A program made the position numbers and the translations under genes. The notes under the pieces were generated by a model. It had not been told where the DNA came from and searched no databases. It saw only the letters and a program-made list of their open reading frames with translations. A stretch of DNA of 64,000 nucleotides from Mesorhizobium sp. WSM3862 (GTDB lineage: Bacteria > Pseudomonadota > Alphaproteobacteria > Rhizobiales > Rhizobiaceae): assembly GCF_002294985.1 (NCBI RefSeq), contig NZ_NSGE01000002.1, forward strand, positions 434,001-498,000, read 5' to 3'. Below are positions 56,072-64,000 of the stretch, one piece after another; positions within the stretch are counted from its first letter, which is position 1; every line of letters begins with the position of its first letter.

Positions 56072-56622
56072 TGCTTCTCCGTCTTGCCGGCGAAGTCGGC
56101 CGGGTCCCTGTATTTCACCGTCTGCAGATGCTCGCAGTAGAGCACCAGGTCGCCTTCGCCCTTGAACACTTCATAGCTGGCGCGGATCAGCCCCATGTCC
56201 TTGTAGCGGGGCTTCTTTTCCATGTTGGTGCGGATCGAATAGATGGTGTCGCCGATGAAGACCGGCTTTATGAAGCGGAGCTTGTCATAGCCGTAGGAAA
56301 AGGCATTGACGCAGTTGGTGGCGACTAGACCGAGCCCGGCCGAGAAAACGAACGCGCCCGCCACGAGGCGCTTGCCGAAGATACCTTCGCGCTCGGCGAA
56401 CATCTGGTCCTGCACATAAGGGTGGATGTCGAGCACCAGGGTGTTGAAGAGATGACTGTCGCCTTCGGCCATAGTGCGCCGGAGCGAGCGGATTTTCTGG
56501 CCGATCGGCCAATCTTCATAGAACCAGTTTTCGGCATTCCATACCGGCAGCAAGGCGTGATTGGGCGGCATGTCGGCAGGGCAGGTCGAAACGACGCCGA
56601 CGGTGGGCGGGAAGCTGGTCAT
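56068..56622 (-). CDS. MaoC-like hot-dog-fold protein lacking the catalytic histidine
   Basis: MaoC/hydratase-like protein, 184 residues from the ATG at 56622 (GGAGCGG about 12 bases upstream). ATG 56571 is an alternative giving 167 residues. [11 protein letters not shown] and [19 protein letters not shown] mark it as a paralogue of the protein at 44583-45035. The active-site segment reads LDIHPYVQD, where the family pattern D-x-x-P-x-H should end in H; the histidine is replaced by V. It may use a different base, be a thioester-binding subunit, or be inactive. First gene of the operon, behind a strong palindrome. Confidence 0.78.
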   Translation of the reverse strand: MTSFPPTVGVVSTCPADMPPNHALLPVWNAENWFYEDWPIGQKIRSLRRTMAEGDSHLFNTLVLDIHPYVQDQMFAEREGIFGKRLVAGAFVFSAGLGLVATNCVNAFSYGYDKLRFIKPVFIGDTIYSIRTNMEKKPRYKDMGLIRASYEVFKGEGDLVLYCEHLQTVKYRDPADFAGKTEKQ

Positions 56623-56706
56623 TGCGCTGTTCGTCCGCTCCGGGAGAATGGCCGCACCGTTCCGGCAAGCCGGAGTCGGACGCGATCGATCCTCCAAATC
56701 TTCTTT

Positions 56707-56725
56707 TGTGAATACTATATTCACA
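56707..56725. promoter_or_regulatory. Perfect 8+3+8 palindrome upstream of the MaoC/CoA-transferase operon
   Basis: TGTGAATACTATATTCACA: arms TGTGAATA and TATTCACA are exact complements around CTA. It lies 85 bases upstream of the MaoC-like start in an AT-rich patch. The size and spacing suit a dimeric repressor such as a GntR or TetR protein. No regulator gene is adjacent in the operon. Confidence 0.6.
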
Positions 56726-57135
56726 TATGAGATTTGCGCACAAGCCGGTCAGGTGAAATTTTGCCTGCACGATCGAACTCGGAGTTGCCTTGGATGCAGC
56801 AGGCACAGCGCCAGGCCCGGCTACTTCCGGCAGTTGCCGGCGGACTTCCGGGTCACGGCGAACGCCGCTGTGCCGGCCGGGATGGCGAGGCGCTTCTGCC
56901 AGGAAAGGACCGCCACCGGCCCGAATCATGCAAAACCAATGATTGTTTCAGTCAATCCTACAATTGTAACCCGCCTAAGGGTAATGCGACGATCAGTTGT
57001 AGGCGGAGGAGCACTGCACGATCCCGTCAAATCCGGCCAATAAAATTAGCTTCGATAGCGGTGTAATTGGTTAGTAATCGATCGTCAGGATAACCCGGAC
57101 CTCGACATATTTGGTGCCTTTTTCTTGAGTCGACT
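56726..57135. other. Long intergenic region with nested inverted repeats
   Basis: About 410 bases between the MaoC-like gene and the rightward GNAT-like gene. I see no convincing gene; the frames present have poor codon use and no ribosome site. From 56957 to 57006 there are nested inverted repeats: CCTACAA (56957-56963) with TTGTAGG (56997-57003), CCGCCTA (56971-56977) with TAGGCGG (57000-57006), and the palindrome ACAATTGT (56960-56967). This may be the control region of the exopolysaccharide locus. Confidence 0.45.
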
Positions 57136-58020
57136 ATGGCGGTTCTCGGCGCATTCCCTCCCGGTATCGGTTGCCGGCCCTTCGACGAGGGGGATTGGGG
57201 AGGCGTGGCGGATTGCCTGCACCGAGGGTTTCCGGAGCGCAGCAGGAGCTATTGGATAGAAGCGCTGACCCGCCTGTCGCAGCGGCCCGCGGTCGCCGAT
57301 TTTCCGCGATATGGGTTCGTCCTGGAGAAGTCGGGCCGGATCGTCGGCGCGGTGCTTACGCTCTATGCCAGGCACAGAAGCCTGGAAGGCGATGAAATCC
57401 GCTGCAATCTCTCGAGCTGGTCCGTGGACGCGGAATTCCGGCCCTATGCCAGCCGGATGATCGCGACGGTTATCCTGCGCAAGGATGTGGTCTACACCAA
57501 TATTTCTCCATCGTCCGGGACAGTGAGGCTCAACAAAGCCTTCGGTTTTCGCCTGTTTTCCGGCGGACAGATCGCCTTCTTGCCCATTCTGAATGGTATG
57601 CCGCGTCCGGACCGGGTGTTGGAAGCCTATGCGGACCTCGCCGAAATGGCTGAACTCACCGACAACGAAAGATACATATTGCTCGAGCACGCCGCGTTGG
57701 GCTGTCTTTCGCTGATCTGCGTCTGCGACGGTCTGGCGTTGCCGCTTGTTCTGAAGCCGCGCCGGATATTGCATGGCCTCGTGCCGTGCTGCCAGGTCGT
57801 CTACTGCCGATCCCACGCGGATCTGGTCAGGTGCGCCGGGGTCGTGGGCCGCTTTCTCCTGCGGCGCGGACAGCTGCTTTGCCTCGTCGATGCGATGGGG
57901 CCGGTTCCCGGTCTGTCCGGCAGGTATTTTCCGAACAAGGGAATCAAATATTTCAAGGGTCCGAAATCGCCTTCTCCGGGAGACCTGACGTTCACCGAAA
58001 TGGTGCTGTTCGGTTCCTGA
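57136..58020 (+). CDS. GNAT-like acyltransferase of an exopolysaccharide locus
   Basis: Hypothetical protein of 294 residues. The N-terminal part (about 8-160) looks GNAT-like: GCRPFDEGDWGGVADCLHRGF, VLEKSGRIVGAVLTLYAR, LNKAFGFRLFSGG. The C-terminal half has a few hydrophobic patches (LGCLSLICVCDGLALPLVL) with several cysteines and no clear domain. It faces the convergent polymerase gene. Acyl decoration of an exopolysaccharide is the contextual guess; no acceptor can be named. Start ATG 57136 has no strong ribosome site, so it may begin at GTG or a later ATG. Confidence 0.6.
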   Translation: MAVLGAFPPGIGCRPFDEGDWGGVADCLHRGFPERSRSYWIEALTRLSQRPAVADFPRYGFVLEKSGRIVGAVLTLYARHRSLEGDEIRCNLSSWSVDAEFRPYASRMIATVILRKDVVYTNISPSSGTVRLNKAFGFRLFSGGQIAFLPILNGMPRPDRVLEAYADLAEMAELTDNERYILLEHAALGCLSLICVCDGLALPLVLKPRRILHGLVPCCQVVYCRSHADLVRCAGVVGRFLLRRGQLLCLVDAMGPVPGLSGRYFPNKGIKYFKGPKSPSPGDLTFTEMVLFGS

Positions 58021-58060
58021 ACGAAATCGCGAAGCCGGTCTGGAATCAGCCGATCCGAAG

Positions 58061-59584
58061 TCAGCCCGCCGCTTCGGCTCTTGCCGCCGCGGCCATGCGC
58101 CAGCGTGTTCCCAGCGAGACGCCCACGAGCAGCAGACAGAAGGCGAGGGCAAGAGGGGAGTAGAAAGCCTCCTCCTGCAATACGGCATTGGCCGAAATGG
58201 TGGCGATGCCGACAAAGCCGAACAGGAAATCCGGGTCGCCGGTCTGGATAAGCTGCCGTCGCAATGCCACGGCCAGCGCCGCCAGGAAGCCGAAGAAGAC
58301 GAGGCTCCCCACGCCCATCTGGTAAAGCATGACACCGACCGCGCTCTCGACCGGCACGGAGGCGGCGCCTTCGGCCTGGGCGGTTTGCCAGTTGAGATTG
58401 ATGCTGGTGCTCGACAGGTTGCCGCCGAGACCCAAGCCCTGGCCGAGCGGATCGGCCAGGAAATCGCGCATGCCGGCAATCAGACCGAGGACGTGATAGT
58501 CGCCATGGGTGGCGCCATAGCCGATCGCCGCCGTCGTCCAGACCACTGCCAGGGCCATCGCGGCCATGAGCGCCAGACCGGCGCGGGAGGGGCTGTAGAT
58601 CAGCCGCACGGCAATTGCGACGAAAAGCATGAAGGTCGCGCCCTTGGAGCCGATGACGAGCAGCAGCGGTAGAGCCGCGAGAGGCAGCACCCATCGGCCT
58701 TTGAAGAGGAGCCAGGCCGAAATGATGCTCAAGGCGTAAGCATAGCTGATCGGATGGAAGTTCGGGCCGCCGATGCGGAAGACGCTTGGCAGGATGTCGT
58801 TGAACAGCGGCGTGTTGAAGAAGGTCGTGGTCATCACGTCCTCGATCCCACGGTAAACGAAACCGGTCTCCTGGAGCGCTTTTTCCCACACGCCGGTCTC
58901 GACCTGCCGCGAGATGCTGCGCTCGACATATTGGTCACCGTGGAACAGTCCGAGGAAATCCATGGTGAAGGTCAGTTCCGCATAGCCATAGACGATCGCG
59001 CCGGCGCCGAGCCACAGCATGCTCTTGCGCAGATCGACGGGATAAAGGCTGGCGGCGAGGACCGCGACGTGGAAGCAGGCGAGCGGCGTGATAGTGTTGC
59101 GGAAATAGACGACCGCGTCCTTGGGGCCGCCATGCACGACGCCGAGAGCGAAATAGAAACAAATCGTTCCGCACAGGACCATGCTCAGCAGCAGCCACGG
59201 GCGCAACTCGGTCAGCGCGCGGACGCGGTACTGAAATGAGGCGGCCAGGAAAATGCCGAACGCGGTCATCAGGATGATGAAATTGGTGCCGCGCAGCGCG
59301 TCGAACGTGTCGTTGTCGGGAATGTAGGGGGTGAACCAGGCGACCACGAGGTTCTGAAAGAGAAAGGCGCAGATGATCAGCACCGGAACGCCCGCCGGCA
59401 TCGCGTTCGAAACGATCAGCGTCAGCACGAATGTTGCGGCAATCCCGAACGGCGTCCACACGGCAAATGCGGAGACGGCCAGCGCAACGACAAGCAAGGC
59501 CGTGCCGACATGGAGCATGGTTTCGGGCGTATTCCTGCCCGGCAAACCCAGTCCGACGGGCGAAGAGACCTGCGTCGTGCTCAT
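58061..59584 (-). CDS. O-antigen ligase/polymerase-like membrane protein (Wzy type)
   Basis: Polytopic inner-membrane protein of 507 residues with about ten to twelve hydrophobic segments (for example LLVVALAVSAFAVWTPFGIA near the start). A large periplasmic loop (about 215-270, with FHGDQYVERSIS and ETGVWEKALQ) interrupts them, the layout of Wzy/WaaL enzymes. These polymerise lipid-linked repeat units or ligate glycans. It is transcribed leftward with the GH5 and Wzc-like genes, 66 bases after the former. Polymerase is likelier than ligase in this setting. Confidence 0.78.
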   Translation of the reverse strand: MSTTQVSSPVGLGLPGRNTPETMLHVGTALLVVALAVSAFAVWTPFGIAATFVLTLIVSNAMPAGVPVLIICAFLFQNLVVAWFTPYIPDNDTFDALRGTNFIILMTAFGIFLAASFQYRVRALTELRPWLLLSMVLCGTICFYFALGVVHGGPKDAVVYFRNTITPLACFHVAVLAASLYPVDLRKSMLWLGAGAIVYGYAELTFTMDFLGLFHGDQYVERSISRQVETGVWEKALQETGFVYRGIEDVMTTTFFNTPLFNDILPSVFRIGGPNFHPISYAYALSIISAWLLFKGRWVLPLAALPLLLVIGSKGATFMLFVAIAVRLIYSPSRAGLALMAAMALAVVWTTAAIGYGATHGDYHVLGLIAGMRDFLADPLGQGLGLGGNLSSTSINLNWQTAQAEGAASVPVESAVGVMLYQMGVGSLVFFGFLAALAVALRRQLIQTGDPDFLFGFVGIATISANAVLQEEAFYSPLALAFCLLLVGVSLGTRWRMAAAARAEAAG

Positions 59585-59650
59585 CGCTGATCCGCTCCGC
59601 TCGTCACTTGTCCCAGCAAGCGTAGATGGCGCCTGTCGTCCATTTCCGGC

Positions 59651-60757
59651 TTAACCTCCAAGGAGCGCGGCAATCATTGAGCCGTCGAAACCCTCGACGC
59701 TCTGCCTGGTCCTGATGAAGCCGAAACCCTGATCGAGCTCCCAATAGGTCCATGCCACATGGTTCGCTTCAGCCGCCTTGCGCACGGCGCGTACCCAGGA
59801 GGCGCGGCTTTCGGCATCCACGCAGAAGTTGAGCACACCGAATTCGTTCAGCATGACCGGGCAGCCGTTGGTCGTGGACCAGCGCGCCAGATCGGCAAAA
59901 TCGGAGCCGATCCGCGCGCCCGTCCAAGGCGCCGACAATTCCTCTTCAACGAGGTTGGCGGCTTCTTCGTCGCCGGCCGACCGCAGTTTCGAGATAAGCC
60001 GGCTCACCTGGGCCATTTCCTTGCTTGCGGGAAAGGGCAGGTCCGCGATGCGGGCAAGCGGCGAGGCATCCCAGGTCTCGCACTGGTGGGTGAAGGCCAG
60101 GGGGGCGTAATAGTGAACGGCGGCAATCTGGTTGTCGTCGGCGAGCGGCGGCGTGTCGGCGATTTCCCAGATGCCCTGAAACCGTGCCGGTCCCCAGACC
60201 AGCGTGTGGCGCGGACATTTCGCCCGCAGCGCCGCGGCGATCCGTTCCCGCAGCGCCAGCCAGGCGCTCCGTTCCATCGGGGGCTCGTTCAGCAGCTCGG
60301 GATAGACCCACTCCGCAGGCAGATCGGCAACGACGGCACGCAACGCCATCCAGGCCTGAAGCACTCTTCCTGCGGCCGCCTCGGCATCGTTTCGAAAAGC
60401 CGCCACGAGCTCGCCAGAAGGATGCATGTCGAGGAGGACCGAAAAGCCCAGCCCGACAAGATCCCTGATCCCGTTCTGGATGCGGCGAAGCGTTGCCGGG
60501 TCGCCGTTGGAGACGAGATCGCCGTTGACCGGCAGCCGGATCGTTTCGAAGCCTGATTGGCGCAGCTTCTCAAGCGTGGCCGTGGCGGGAGCAAGCCCAT
60601 CGTTTCGGTCGAGCCATCCGGGAAGGTTGAAGCCGTGCGACGGAACGTGGCCGGCCGTCGCGAGCGCAGCGGATTGCGGCAGAGGGGAGGCCGCGAAAAC
60701 GGCTCCGGCGGCAAAGGCCAGCGCCTGTCGCCTCGACACCTTGGGCGGCGATGTCAT
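59651..60757 (-). CDS. GH5-family glycoside hydrolase with Tat signal
   Basis: Glycosidase of 368 residues. The N-terminus has a twin-arginine signal (S-R9-R10-Q-A-L then a hydrophobic stretch to about residue 32), so it is exported folded. Catalytic glutamates fit family 5 (clan GH-A): E158 in PELLNEPPME as acid/base and E305 in VMLNEFGVLN as nucleophile, with LPVNGD and DMHPSG earlier in the barrel. It lies between the Wzc-like and polymerase genes, 20 bases after the former. In such loci it trims or releases the polymer. The glycosidic bond cut is unknown. Confidence 0.85.
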   Translation of the reverse strand: MTSPPKVSRRQALAFAAGAVFAASPLPQSAALATAGHVPSHGFNLPGWLDRNDGLAPATATLEKLRQSGFETIRLPVNGDLVSNGDPATLRRIQNGIRDLVGLGFSVLLDMHPSGELVAAFRNDAEAAAGRVLQAWMALRAVVADLPAEWVYPELLNEPPMERSAWLALRERIAAALRAKCPRHTLVWGPARFQGIWEIADTPPLADDNQIAAVHYYAPLAFTHQCETWDASPLARIADLPFPASKEMAQVSRLISKLRSAGDEEAANLVEEELSAPWTGARIGSDFADLARWSTTNGCPVMLNEFGVLNFCVDAESRASWVRAVRKAAEANHVAWTYWELDQGFGFIRTRQSVEGFDGSMIAALLGG

Positions 60758-60777
60758 CGATGCACCGCCTCCACGGT

Positions 60778-62928
60778 CTAGCCCCGGGCGGCGGCGCTGC
60801 GGCGCTGCTCGCCGGCCGCTCGCGGACTGTCGATCGCCGCGGCTGGCCGCGCGTCAGCCGGCGCGACGACAAGAGTGGCACTGCGACCGATCTGGCCGGC
60901 ACCGAATTTTTGCGCGAGCAGCCTGGCGGCTTCCGAAGGCTGCTCGGAGGGGCTGAGCGCCAGAAGCGCAAGATCGGCTTTGGCGAAGAGCTCCGGATTC
61001 CAGCCGTTCTCATTGAGCGAGGGCGCGATCACGAGCACGAAATCGAACGCGCTCCCGGCTTCGGCCAGAATGCCGCGGAACGAGTTGCGATCGGCAACGC
61101 CAGGACTTTTTTCCGCCACTGAGCTGCACACGATCGCCTGCAGACCGGTCGCGCCATCGATGAACAATCCGGCGCCGTCTGTCGTCGCGCTGGACAGACG
61201 ATCGCCAATTTCCACCATCAGCACGTTCTGATCGGCCCGTTGCATGCCTATGCCCAGCATCGCGCCCGCAATCCTTGCCTCGAAACTGCTGTGGATCGAA
61301 GACACGAGGATGACGAACGGTTTGCCGTGGTCGTTCAGGTGCAAGACCATCTGTCGCATGATCTTCAGGACGGCGAGCGACAGCGTTTCGTTTCCGGTCT
61401 GGAAGAGCTGTTTCCTGATCGCCTTGATGTTTGAATAGGCGGTCCCACCGGCGACGCCGGGCAGACGGTACTCGCCGAAATTGGCTGGCATCGGCAATGG
61501 CCGGGGGCTGACCGGCGCGCTGTCCTTACGGTCCACGACCGGCTGCGGCACGGCCGCCTTCGGCGCCTGCGGGTCCTCTTGCGGCTGCGGGACCGGACCA
61601 AGCGCCAGAGCGAGGCCGCATCCGGCGAGGAGCCCCAGAACGGCGCTCACCAAGAGAAGCAGGACCGGCTTCGGCCATGTCGGCTGGACAGGCGGCGAAG
61701 CCACGCCGATCTTGCGCGCTTCGGAAGTCTGCACGCCCTGCATCTGCGACGTTTCCTGCGCCCGCTTGAGATAGTCGTCGAGCACGGCGCGCGCCGCCTG
61801 GGCTTTCGATTCCAGCTGCCGCAGTTGTACCTGCGCGATGTTCGAATTCGTCGACTGTTGGCGCAAGGCTTCGAGCTTGTCCTGCAGCTTGCCGACATTC
61901 TGCACGGCGAGATCATAGCTGGCCTTCAACTGCTGCCTTATGCGATCCGCCTCGGCGGCCATCAGCCGCTTCAACCTATCCAGCTCGGACTGCAGCCGCC
62001 CGATGGTGGGGTGGCGCGGCCCGTACATGGTTTGCAGGCTGGCAAGCTCGGTGGCGCGCTGGTTGTAGTCGTCGCGCAATTTGATGGCCGAGGTGGAGGT
62101 AAGAATATCCGCAAGCTTGGCGAGCCCGGCCGGCGAACTGCCCGCAGCCAGCGCCTGATTGTAGCGGTCCTTGGCCTGGTCGGCGTCGCCCTGGGCGGCG
62201 ATCAGCTGCGTCGTCAGCTGATCGAGCTGCGACTGCAGCGTGCCGCCGTCCGTCGAATTGACGATATTGTGTTTCGTCTTGAAGTCCTCGACCGCCCGCT
62301 CGGCGTCGCTGACGTCCTGCTGCAGGCCGGAGATCCTGTCCGTGAGCAGCGTATTCACGTCGCTGTTGGCGCTCTCGCGTTCTCCCACCAGGCCTGCCCG
62401 GTACTGATCGACGATGGCATTGGCGATGCGCGCGGCCTTTTCCGGCGACGGCGACGTGAAGCTGACATTGATGACGTAGGTCAGCCCTTCGCGCTCGACA
62501 GAAACCTTGCTCTGGAAGCGCTTGAAGGCGGCGTCCTGCGGCGCGCTTGCGCCGGCTCCGAACAGACGTGAAGCAAGGCCGCCGCCGGCGAATTCCGGAT
62601 CGCTGTCGAGCTTCTGGCTTTTGAAGACGGCGCCGAGCAGGTCTGGCGACTGGATGACGAAGACCTGGCTGGCGATAGCGGCGCTGTCGGAGCCGATCCC
62701 CGGAAGCACGTTGTTGAAATTGGTCGCGCGCGTGTCGCGGGGGTCGATCAGTATCGAGGCCGTTGCGGTATAGCTTGGTTTGGTCACCGCAAGATAGGAG
62801 AGCGCCAGCAGCACTGCCGCGCCGGCGATGGCAAGCACCATCACGCGTCGCGCCCAAAGGATGGCCCACACTGCACCTATGTCGAACAACGGCGTTAGAG
62901 TGCGCTCGTCGATACTGGCTGGCTTCAT
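60778..62928 (-). CDS. Wzc-like polysaccharide co-polymerase with degenerate kinase domain
   Basis: 716-residue inner-membrane protein. Membrane segment one is at about 23-50, the Wzz-type periplasmic domain with long coiled coils runs to about 415, segment two is at about 428-448, then a cytoplasmic domain of BY-kinase ancestry. In that domain the Walker A place (about residues 537-550) reads VSSIHSSFEARIAG with no GK[ST], Walker A-prime has VEIGD in place of a D-x-D type motif, and the C-terminus has no tyrosine cluster. It should regulate chain length and export without autophosphorylation. First gene of the leftward exopolysaccharide operon. Confidence 0.85.
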   Translation of the reverse strand: MKPASIDERTLTPLFDIGAVWAILWARRVMVLAIAGAAVLLALSYLAVTKPSYTATASILIDPRDTRATNFNNVLPGIGSDSAAIASQVFVIQSPDLLGAVFKSQKLDSDPEFAGGGLASRLFGAGASAPQDAAFKRFQSKVSVEREGLTYVINVSFTSPSPEKAARIANAIVDQYRAGLVGERESANSDVNTLLTDRISGLQQDVSDAERAVEDFKTKHNIVNSTDGGTLQSQLDQLTTQLIAAQGDADQAKDRYNQALAAGSSPAGLAKLADILTSTSAIKLRDDYNQRATELASLQTMYGPRHPTIGRLQSELDRLKRLMAAEADRIRQQLKASYDLAVQNVGKLQDKLEALRQQSTNSNIAQVQLRQLESKAQAARAVLDDYLKRAQETSQMQGVQTSEARKIGVASPPVQPTWPKPVLLLLVSAVLGLLAGCGLALALGPVPQPQEDPQAPKAAVPQPVVDRKDSAPVSPRPLPMPANFGEYRLPGVAGGTAYSNIKAIRKQLFQTGNETLSLAVLKIMRQMVLHLNDHGKPFVILVSSIHSSFEARIAGAMLGIGMQRADQNVLMVEIGDRLSSATTDGAGLFIDGATGLQAIVCSSVAEKSPGVADRNSFRGILAEAGSAFDFVLVIAPSLNENGWNPELFAKADLALLALSPSEQPSEAARLLAQKFGAGQIGRSATLVVAPADARPAAAIDSPRAAGEQRRSAAARG

Positions 62929-63166
62929 CGATTTTCCTCGTCGAGAGCCGCGACTTCACGACCTCACTCGTCTCCACAGTATTAAGGATTATCGTTAGCC
63001 ATCCGTTAAGCTTGGCGGCGTGACGATGCGCTCGGCGCTGGCGATGCCGGTAACCATGCGAAGCGTTCGCGCTGGCGCGGTTGCGGCATTTTGCTTATGC
63101 AGGATCGGGTTTTGAGCGTCGTCGTAGGTGCGGGTAGCCCATCGCCGATCGTCTCAGGAGGCGAGG

Positions 63167-64000
63167 TTGAAGGACACTAAAGGGAACCGCGAGGCCGCCC
63201 CCGGGGCAGGGGCCAGCCCGGCGACCGACATACGCATGTCGGTCACGGCGCTTGCCAAGAGCGGCGCCGTGGCCGGCATCATCAAGCTTGCCAGCGCGGG
63301 CCTGTCCTTCCTGATGTTCGTGGCCGTGGCGATGGTGACGAACGAACGCGAGTTCGGCCTTTACAGCGCTACCTATGCCGGCGCGAGCCTGGTTTCCTTC
63401 TTCGCTTCGGTGGGCCAGCAGAGCACCGTGCTCAGGTTCTGGCCTCAATATGCCGGGCTGGGCGATCTCGGCTCGGCTCACGGGCTGATGGCGCGTGCCA
63501 TTCTCGTGGCGCTGGCCGGGCTTGTCGGCACCAGCCTGCTCATCATCGTGGTGGGATTCCTGCCCTTCGTCGGCAGGGGAACGCCGGAATGGCTGCCGCT
63601 ATGCGTGGCGGCGGCGGTGCTGTCGTTCTCGCTCGGCTGGTCGGAGTTTACCTCGGGCGCCTTCCGGGCCAAGAACGCGCTGATATCGGGCCTGCTGCCG
63701 CGGGACATCATTTGGCGCGCGGCGACAATCGCCGCCGTTGCGGCGCTGCACTTCATGCAAGTGAAGATCGATGCGATCGCGGCGACATATCTGACGGCGC
63801 TGCTGCTCATCCTCTCGGTCGTCCCGCAAACAATTGTGCTGTTGCGCGACACGGCGCGGGCAGATCGCGGTGGTCTCACGGAAGGGCAAAAGCAGGAATT
63901 CAAGACGGTGACGCTTGGCCTGTGGGGCGTCACCTCGCTGCCGCCCGCGCTCGGCCAGGTCAGCACCCTGCTCGTGGCGATGATCCTCGGGCCAGAGGCG
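63167..64000 (+). CDS. Polysaccharide flippase (Wzx/MOP family), partial
   Basis: Open reading frame running off the right edge; 278 codons are visible without a stop. The protein has a hydrophilic N-terminus of about 30 residues, then successive membrane segments: AGIIKLASAGLSFLMFVAVAM, then SLVSFFASVG, ILVALAGLVGTSLLIIVVGFL, LPLCVAAAVLSFSL and more. This is the layout of MOP-family flippases that move lipid-linked repeats across the inner membrane. The start TTG 63167 is close behind AGGAGG; ATG 63236 is in frame. It diverges from the Wzc-like gene across 238 bases in which I see no other gene. Confidence 0.75.
   Translation, partial: MKDTKGNREAAPGAGASPATDIRMSVTALAKSGAVAGIIKLASAGLSFLMFVAVAMVTNEREFGLYSATYAGASLVSFFASVGQQSTVLRFWPQYAGLGDLGSAHGLMARAILVALAGLVGTSLLIIVVGFLPFVGRGTPEWLPLCVAAAVLSFSLGWSEFTSGAFRAKNALISGLLPRDIIWRAATIAAVAALHFMQVKIDAIAATYLTALLLILSVVPQTIVLLRDTARADRGGLTEGQKQEFKTVTLGLWGVTSLPPALGQVSTLLVAMILGPEA

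Noticed and set aside
56561..57066. Possible small genes in the spacer before the exopolysaccharide locus
   Set aside because: Overlapping frames with no ribosome site and atypical residue mix; the region holds inverted repeats instead.
1..64000. CRISPR array, tRNA or insertion sequence
   Set aside because: Reading through the spacers showed no evenly spaced direct repeats, no cloverleaf-like GC stem with T-loop GGTTCGAAT, and no transposase motif. Short spacers leave little room for any.

Overview
The window is a high-GC, densely coded piece of an alphaproteobacterial chromosome or megaplasmid, most likely from Mesorhizobium or a close rhizobial relative. This rests on the solute-uptake and ectoine/fucose catabolic gene content, frequent ATGA/TGATG translational coupling, and short palindromic intergenic repeats of the rhizobial kind. 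No rRNA, tRNA, insertion sequence, phage gene or CRISPR array was seen. Genus assignment is inference from gene content, not from a marker gene.

Layout. 0-5.3 kb: the end of a polyamine-type ABC importer operon (two permeases and a binding protein), a terminator, then two tandem NylB/EstB-type serine hydrolases. 5.4-9.9 kb: tex, a LysR regulator and a divergent glutaryl-CoA dehydrogenase. 10-16.7 kb: the transglutaminase/DUF2126, permuted ATP-grasp + alpha-E, transglutaminase trio. 16.8-19.4 kb: three overlapping glycosyltransferase genes. 19.4-22.3 kb: a poxvirus-type topoisomerase IB and a DGPF protein/ECF42 sigma-factor pair. 22.5-27.9 kb: an ALDH7-type aminoadipate-semialdehyde dehydrogenase, an unassigned regulator, a frameshifted acetyltransferase and two short-chain dehydrogenases.

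27.9-42.5 kb is a full ectoine/5-hydroxyectoine import and degradation locus. asnC-ssd(doeC)-atf(doeD) runs leftward, and enuR-ehuABCD-eutABCDE runs rightward from a shared 81-bp control region. The Ehu importer brings ectoines in. EutABC act on hydroxyectoine, EutD opens the ring, EutE deacetylates, and the aminotransferase and dehydrogenase finish at aspartate. 42.5-53.8 kb is an L-fucose-type oxidative sugar pathway with its own ABC importer, mutarotase, oxidoreductase, lactonase, L-fuconate dehydratase, 2-keto-3-deoxy-L-fuconate dehydrogenase and a divergent IclR regulator. The final hydrolase of that pathway is not in the window.

53.8-56.6 kb is a small translationally coupled operon (MaoC-like protein, CoA-transferase III, and a solute-binding-protein homologue that has no signal peptide) behind a perfect 8+3+8 palindrome. 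It is the best candidate here for something undescribed. 57.1-64 kb is an exopolysaccharide locus: GNAT-like protein, Wzy-like polymerase, Tat-exported GH5 glycosidase, a Wzc-like co-polymerase whose kinase motifs are lost, and a flippase that runs off the right edge.
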